Shown here: in pieces, positions 61,171-64,000 of the stretch | Layout of the letters: every line of letters starts with the position of its first letter | How positions within the stretch are numbered: position 1 is the first letter of the stretch | Assembly: GCF_016863275.1 (NCBI RefSeq) | Contig: NZ_BOOO01000035.1 | Span: 124,001 to 188,000, forward strand | DNA length: 64,000 nucleotides | Direction of reading: 5' to 3' | Origin: Planotetraspora mira | GTDB lineage: Bacteria > Actinomycetota > Actinomycetes > Streptosporangiales > Streptosporangiaceae | Position numbers and translations under genes: made by a program | The notes under the pieces: model-generated | Databases searched by the model: none | What the model was told of the DNA's origin: nothing | The model's input: only the letters and a program-made list of their open reading frames with translations

Positions 61171-62082
61171 TCAGTTTGCGAATTGCAGAGCTTGGACTGA
61201 TCTCCAGCGGACTATCACTCGCTGGTACATCGCGAAGGCAAGTTCTTCCTGACCGTTGTCCAAACCGCCGAGGGCGGTCGCCACCTCGGCGACGGACTGG
61301 TCGTTCTGCAGAGTCTCGTCGTCCATGAGATGGACGAGGCCGCCGTAGTCGAGTTCCACGAGCGAGTGCGGGTGGAATTCCTCGAGCCACCGGCCGACCT
61401 CCTCCACCTCGCCGAGCGTGGTGACCTGGCCGACGTGCCGCCGAATCACGACCAGCGCCCTAGCGACCCTGCGCCTGGCCTGGGCCATCGACGTGACGTA
61501 GAGCATGTTCCGGGGTGGAGCGGTCGTCGTCTGCGCGGCCGGCTCGGTGGTCTCGCCCTGCTCGGCGCCGAGGACCAGCCAGCGCTCGGCCGAGTCGAAC
61601 GGCACGAACCACGAGGTCGGGACGTGCCAGGTGTTCGTCCGGATGTGGGTCCTCAGCGAGTGCTCGTATCGCTTGAACCGGTCGAAGGCGTCCGCCGTAC
61701 GTTCGGCGACGGTCTGGGGGACGAACCGGTCCGCGAGCTTGATCGACATGCTGCCGCGGAACGTGGTGAACGCCAGCCAGGACCGCAGCCTGCTCTGCCA
61801 CGGGCAGACGTAGAGCGTGTCGCCCAGGCGGCGGAGGTAGGCGTTGACGCTTTCCTGCTCGGGAGCCGGCATCGGCGGCACGTACATGAGCCTCCGTACG
61901 GACTCCCCGTGCTCGACTTCCAGCGCATGGGCCCGGCGCGGCCGGTCCCGGGACTCGGCGTAACCGGTCCACGCCTCCTGGTCTCGTGGAGCGAAGGCCG
62001 TCAACGGTTCGTACACACGGAGGTAGGCGGCGTAGGGGAGCACACGAGAATCGTGCCATGTCGGCGCGAAGATGTGGCGCAC
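61171..62082 (-). CDS. conserved actinobacterial protein of unknown function
   Basis: The 303-residue protein begins with MRHIFAPTWHDSRVLPYAAYLRVYEPLTAF and has a central RRLGDTLYVCPWQSRLRSWLAF, then MSIKLADRFVPQTVAERTADAFDRFKRYEHS. It continues with a Thr/Pro segment and an all-helical C terminus. No catalytic motif is recognised. In actinomycetes a gene of this type commonly lies between bldC and the amino-acid dehydrogenase, which makes it a stable neighbour. The start is GTG at 62082. Confidence 0.8.
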   Translation of the reverse strand: MRHIFAPTWHDSRVLPYAAYLRVYEPLTAFAPRDQEAWTGYAESRDRPRRAHALEVEHGESVRRLMYVPPMPAPEQESVNAYLRRLGDTLYVCPWQSRLRSWLAFTTFRGSMSIKLADRFVPQTVAERTADAFDRFKRYEHSLRTHIRTNTWHVPTSWFVPFDSAERWLVLGAEQGETTEPAAQTTTAPPRNMLYVTSMAQARRRVARALVVIRRHVGQVTTLGEVEEVGRWLEEFHPHSLVELDYGGLVHLMDDETLQNDQSVAEVATALGGLDNGQEELAFAMYQRVIVRWRSVQALQFAN

Positions 62083-62180
62083 TGTCCCGATTTTCCATGA
62101 TCACTTTGCAATGGCGTCGGTAAGCTGAGCGGGAATCGCCGCAACGAGGCGGCGTACATAGGCGATCAGGAGTCACCACC

Positions 62181-63284
62181 GTGACTGACGTCTTCGGGCT
62201 TTCTCACAAGGACCCCAGCCCGGTCGTCCAATCAGGCAAGCATGAGCAGGTCGTGTTCTGCTCCGATGAGCGCAGCGGCCTGCACGCGATCATCGCGATC
62301 TACAGCACCGCCCTCGGGCCGGGACTGGGGGGTACCCGGTTCTATCCCTATGGCAACGAGCAGGCCGCTCTGGCCGATGTGCTCAATCTCTCACGCGCCA
62401 TGGCGTACAAGAACTCGCTCGCGGGGCTCGACCACGGCGGCGCCAAGGCCGTGATCATCGGAGATCCGGCGACGGACAAGAGCGAGGCCCTGCTCCGGGC
62501 CTACGGCCGGTTCATCGAGTCGCTCGGCGGCCGCTACTACACCGCCTGTGACGTGGGCACCTACAGCGAGGACATGGACGTCGTCGCCCGGGAGAGCTCC
62601 TACGTCACCGGGCGCACCGAAGCCCACGGCGGCGCGGGCGACTCCTCGATCCTCACCGCCTTCGGCGTCTTCCAGGGCATGCTCGCCGCCGCCGAGCACG
62701 TGTACGGCGCGCCGTCGCTGAAGGGCAGGCGCGTCGGGGTCGAGGGTGTGGGCAAGGTGGGCCACCGGCTGGTCGACCACCTGATCGAAGAAGGCGCCGA
62801 GGTCGTGATCTGTGATGTGAACGACATCGCCGTCGATCACGTACGGCGCCGCCACCCCTCGATCGACGTCGTGGCGGACGCCGTCGCGCTCTCCTCGGCC
62901 GACATCGACGTCTACGCCCCCTGTGCGCTGGGCGGCGCCCTGGATGACGCCACCGTGGCCCGGCTCAACGCCAAAATCGTGTGCGGCGGCGCGAACAACC
63001 AGCTCGCCCACCCCGGTGTGGACAAGCAGCTCGCCGAGCGCGGGATCGCCTACGCCCCCGACTACGTGGTGAACTCCGGTGGGGTCATCCAGGTCGCCGA
63101 CGAGATCGAAGGCTTCAACATGGCCAGGGCGCGCGCCAGGGCGGCAAAGATCTTCGACACCACATCGAAGATCTTTAAGCTGGCTGACGAGGAAGGCGTT
63201 CCCCCGAGCGCCGCAGCGGATAGGCTGGCGGAGCGCAGAATGTCCGAAATAGGACGTCTGAGGGGCATTTGGCTCCGGCGCTGA
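62181..63284 (+). CDS. vdh: valine/leucine/glutamate-type dehydrogenase
   Basis: The 367-residue enzyme fits the Glu/Leu/Phe/Val dehydrogenase family: [13 protein letters not shown], the catalytic Lys region [37 protein letters not shown] and the NAD motif [18 protein letters not shown]. It oxidatively deaminates branched-chain amino acids, feeding precursors for branched fatty acids and polyketides. GTG at 62181 has AGGAG 8 bases upstream. It is divergent from the conserved hypothetical gene and is followed by DUF3073 and purM, a widely kept order. Confidence 0.93.
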   Translation: MTDVFGLSHKDPSPVVQSGKHEQVVFCSDERSGLHAIIAIYSTALGPGLGGTRFYPYGNEQAALADVLNLSRAMAYKNSLAGLDHGGAKAVIIGDPATDKSEALLRAYGRFIESLGGRYYTACDVGTYSEDMDVVARESSYVTGRTEAHGGAGDSSILTAFGVFQGMLAAAEHVYGAPSLKGRRVGVEGVGKVGHRLVDHLIEEGAEVVICDVNDIAVDHVRRRHPSIDVVADAVALSSADIDVYAPCALGGALDDATVARLNAKIVCGGANNQLAHPGVDKQLAERGIAYAPDYVVNSGGVIQVADEIEGFNMARARARAAKIFDTTSKIFKLADEEGVPPSAAADRLAERRMSEIGRLRGIWLRR

Positions 63285-63435
63285 CCGGCGACGTCCGTAC
63301 GACGTACCGAGCAGCGCGCAAAACAGGTACGGTAATAGGCGAACGAGAGACTGGCGCCTGAAGTCAGGTGGCGTCGGTGCGCGGTGCGTTAGCGACGAGG
63401 GGTCGGGCACGACCCCGCATGAGGGGGTCGAGCCA

Positions 63436-63672
63436 ATGGGGCGCGGCCGAGCCAAGGCCAAGCAGGTCAAGGTCGCCCGCCAGCTGAAGTACAACAGCGG
63501 CGGCACGGATCTTGAGCGCCTGCGCGCGGAGCTCGGAGTCGTGGATGAGGACGATTCCGGCCACAGCGACGAGCATGACCCTTACGACGAGCTGGCTGAT
63601 CGCTATGCCGATTATGCGGACGTCGACGATGACGAGGATGACGGTGACAGCGGTCGCTCCGGCCGCCGTTGA
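63436..63672 (+). CDS. DUF3073 family protein
   Basis: The 78-residue protein starts with MGRGRAKAKQVKVARQLKYN and ends in a very acidic tail (DEHDPYDELADRYADYADVDDDEDDGD). This basic-head, acidic-tail design is the DUF3073 family, small actinobacterial proteins of unknown function that usually lie beside purM. GAGGGGG is about 9 bases before ATG 63436. It is convergent with purM, with a strong hairpin between. Confidence 0.92.
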   Translation: MGRGRAKAKQVKVARQLKYNSGGTDLERLRAELGVVDEDDSGHSDEHDPYDELADRYADYADVDDDEDDGDSGRSGRR

Positions 63673-63696
63673 TTCCGCTCTGAATGCCAGGTGAGA

Positions 63697-63726
63697 CACC
63701 CGGCGGGAGAATCTTCCCGCCGGGTG
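63697..63726. terminator. bidirectional hairpin terminator between DUF3073 and purM
   Basis: CACCCGGCGGGA (63697-63708) and TCCCGCCGGGTG (63715-63726) form a perfect 12-bp stem with a GAATCT loop. Confidence 0.88.
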
Positions 63727-63822
63727 CCTTCGTCCTGTGTGGAGCCGGATGCGTGTCCCCGGCACACGTGGCGGGGACACGGCTTTGTCGTGCCGGTCAT
63801 GTCAGCTCGTGATCAATCGCGA

Positions 63823-64000
63823 TCAGACGAATCGGGCCTCGCCGGAACCTTCGACGATCTCGCCGAGGACCCAGGTCGGCACTCCACGCCCGGAGAGCAG
63901 CGCTGTCGCCCTGTCGGCCTCCTCGGCCGGGACGATCGCGCACATCCCCACGCCGAGGTTGAACGTCTTGTCCATTTCGGCCTGCGGCACCGCGCCGTGG
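63823..64000 (-). CDS. purM: phosphoribosylformylglycinamidine cyclo-ligase (C-terminal fragment, cut by window)
   Basis: The minus-strand frame entering at 64000 reads EMDKTFNLGVGMCAIVPAEE and later VPTWVLGEIVEGSGEARFV before a TGA at 63823-63825. This is the C-terminal end of PurM (AIR synthetase), which closes the imidazole ring in purine synthesis. The rest lies beyond the window. Convergent with DUF3073, as in other actinomycetes. Confidence 0.9.
   Translation of the reverse strand, partial: HGAVPQAEMDKTFNLGVGMCAIVPAEEADRATALLSGRGVPTWVLGEIVEGSGEARFV

Noticed and set aside
61151-61390. 79-codon minus-strand frame at the end of the conserved hypothetical gene
   Set aside because: Shadow of the 303-residue gene in another frame.

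Overview
The window reads as chromosomal DNA of a high-GC actinomycete. Third codon positions are almost always G or C, starts are often GTG, and several genes appear to have leaderless starts (a TANNNT box 7-8 bases before the start codon). Gene content (bldC-like regulator, valine/leucine dehydrogenase, DUF3073, purM, F420-type oxidoreductases, CU044_5270-family proteins, SigE-family sigma factors) fits Actinomycetia. A Streptosporangiales-type genome is my best guess, but that rests on gene content only. No rRNA, tRNA, insertion sequence or CRISPR array was seen.

Layout. 0-9.8 kb: a secreted RCC1-repeat protein, a small cyclotransferase, an HxlR regulator with a quinone oxidoreductase, a disulfide oxidoreductase, DUF488, and a minus-strand run of DinB-like, polysaccharide deacetylase and RlmG-like methyltransferase genes. 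9.9-17.7 kb: signalling and export, with a tandem-duplicated histidine kinase convergent with its likely response regulator, a MacB-type ABC pair, and an ECF sigma factor coupled to a membrane protein. 17.8-31.7 kb: accessory genes (acyltransferase, M48 peptidase, PPOX and deazaflavin enzymes, a phosphotransferase flanked by two gene remnants, MFS exporter with HxlR regulator, class-V aminotransferase, SDR, AraC regulator). 31.8-35.5 kb: a three-subunit molybdenum aldehyde oxidoreductase of the PaoABC/YagTSR type. 35.6-41.9 kb: a Ser/Thr kinase, a short CGNR protein, efeO-efeB iron uptake genes and a secreted phospholipase C. 42-46.8 kb: a SigE-family sigma factor with membrane partner, and a kinase/regulator/membrane-protein operon. 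46.8-52.6 kb: LLM and aldo-keto oxidoreductases, a redox-type lipoprotein, a GAF / GAF-ANTAR / STAS signalling operon, and pyrD. 52.6-58.3 kb: copper genes (copZ, copA) behind a CsoR-like operator, a GH20 hexosaminidase and a cell-wall amidase. 58.4-64 kb: LacI and TetR regulators, then a core block bldC - conserved protein - vdh - DUF3073 - purM.

The most unusual structure is a pair of inverted tandem arrays, each about four units with an exact 53-bp period, on both sides of the GH20 gene (55066-55247 and 56887-57098). The outermost units of the two arrays match over most of their length, and the inner units are progressively decayed. Other notable points are the kinase whose first module has lost its phospho-accepting His and N-box Asn, a deazaflavin-nitroreductase/hemerythrin fusion, remnants of an inositol monophosphatase and an AHSA1-like gene beside a phosphotransferase that has a short upstream reading frame and hairpin, and three genes whose stop codons lie inside short duplications.
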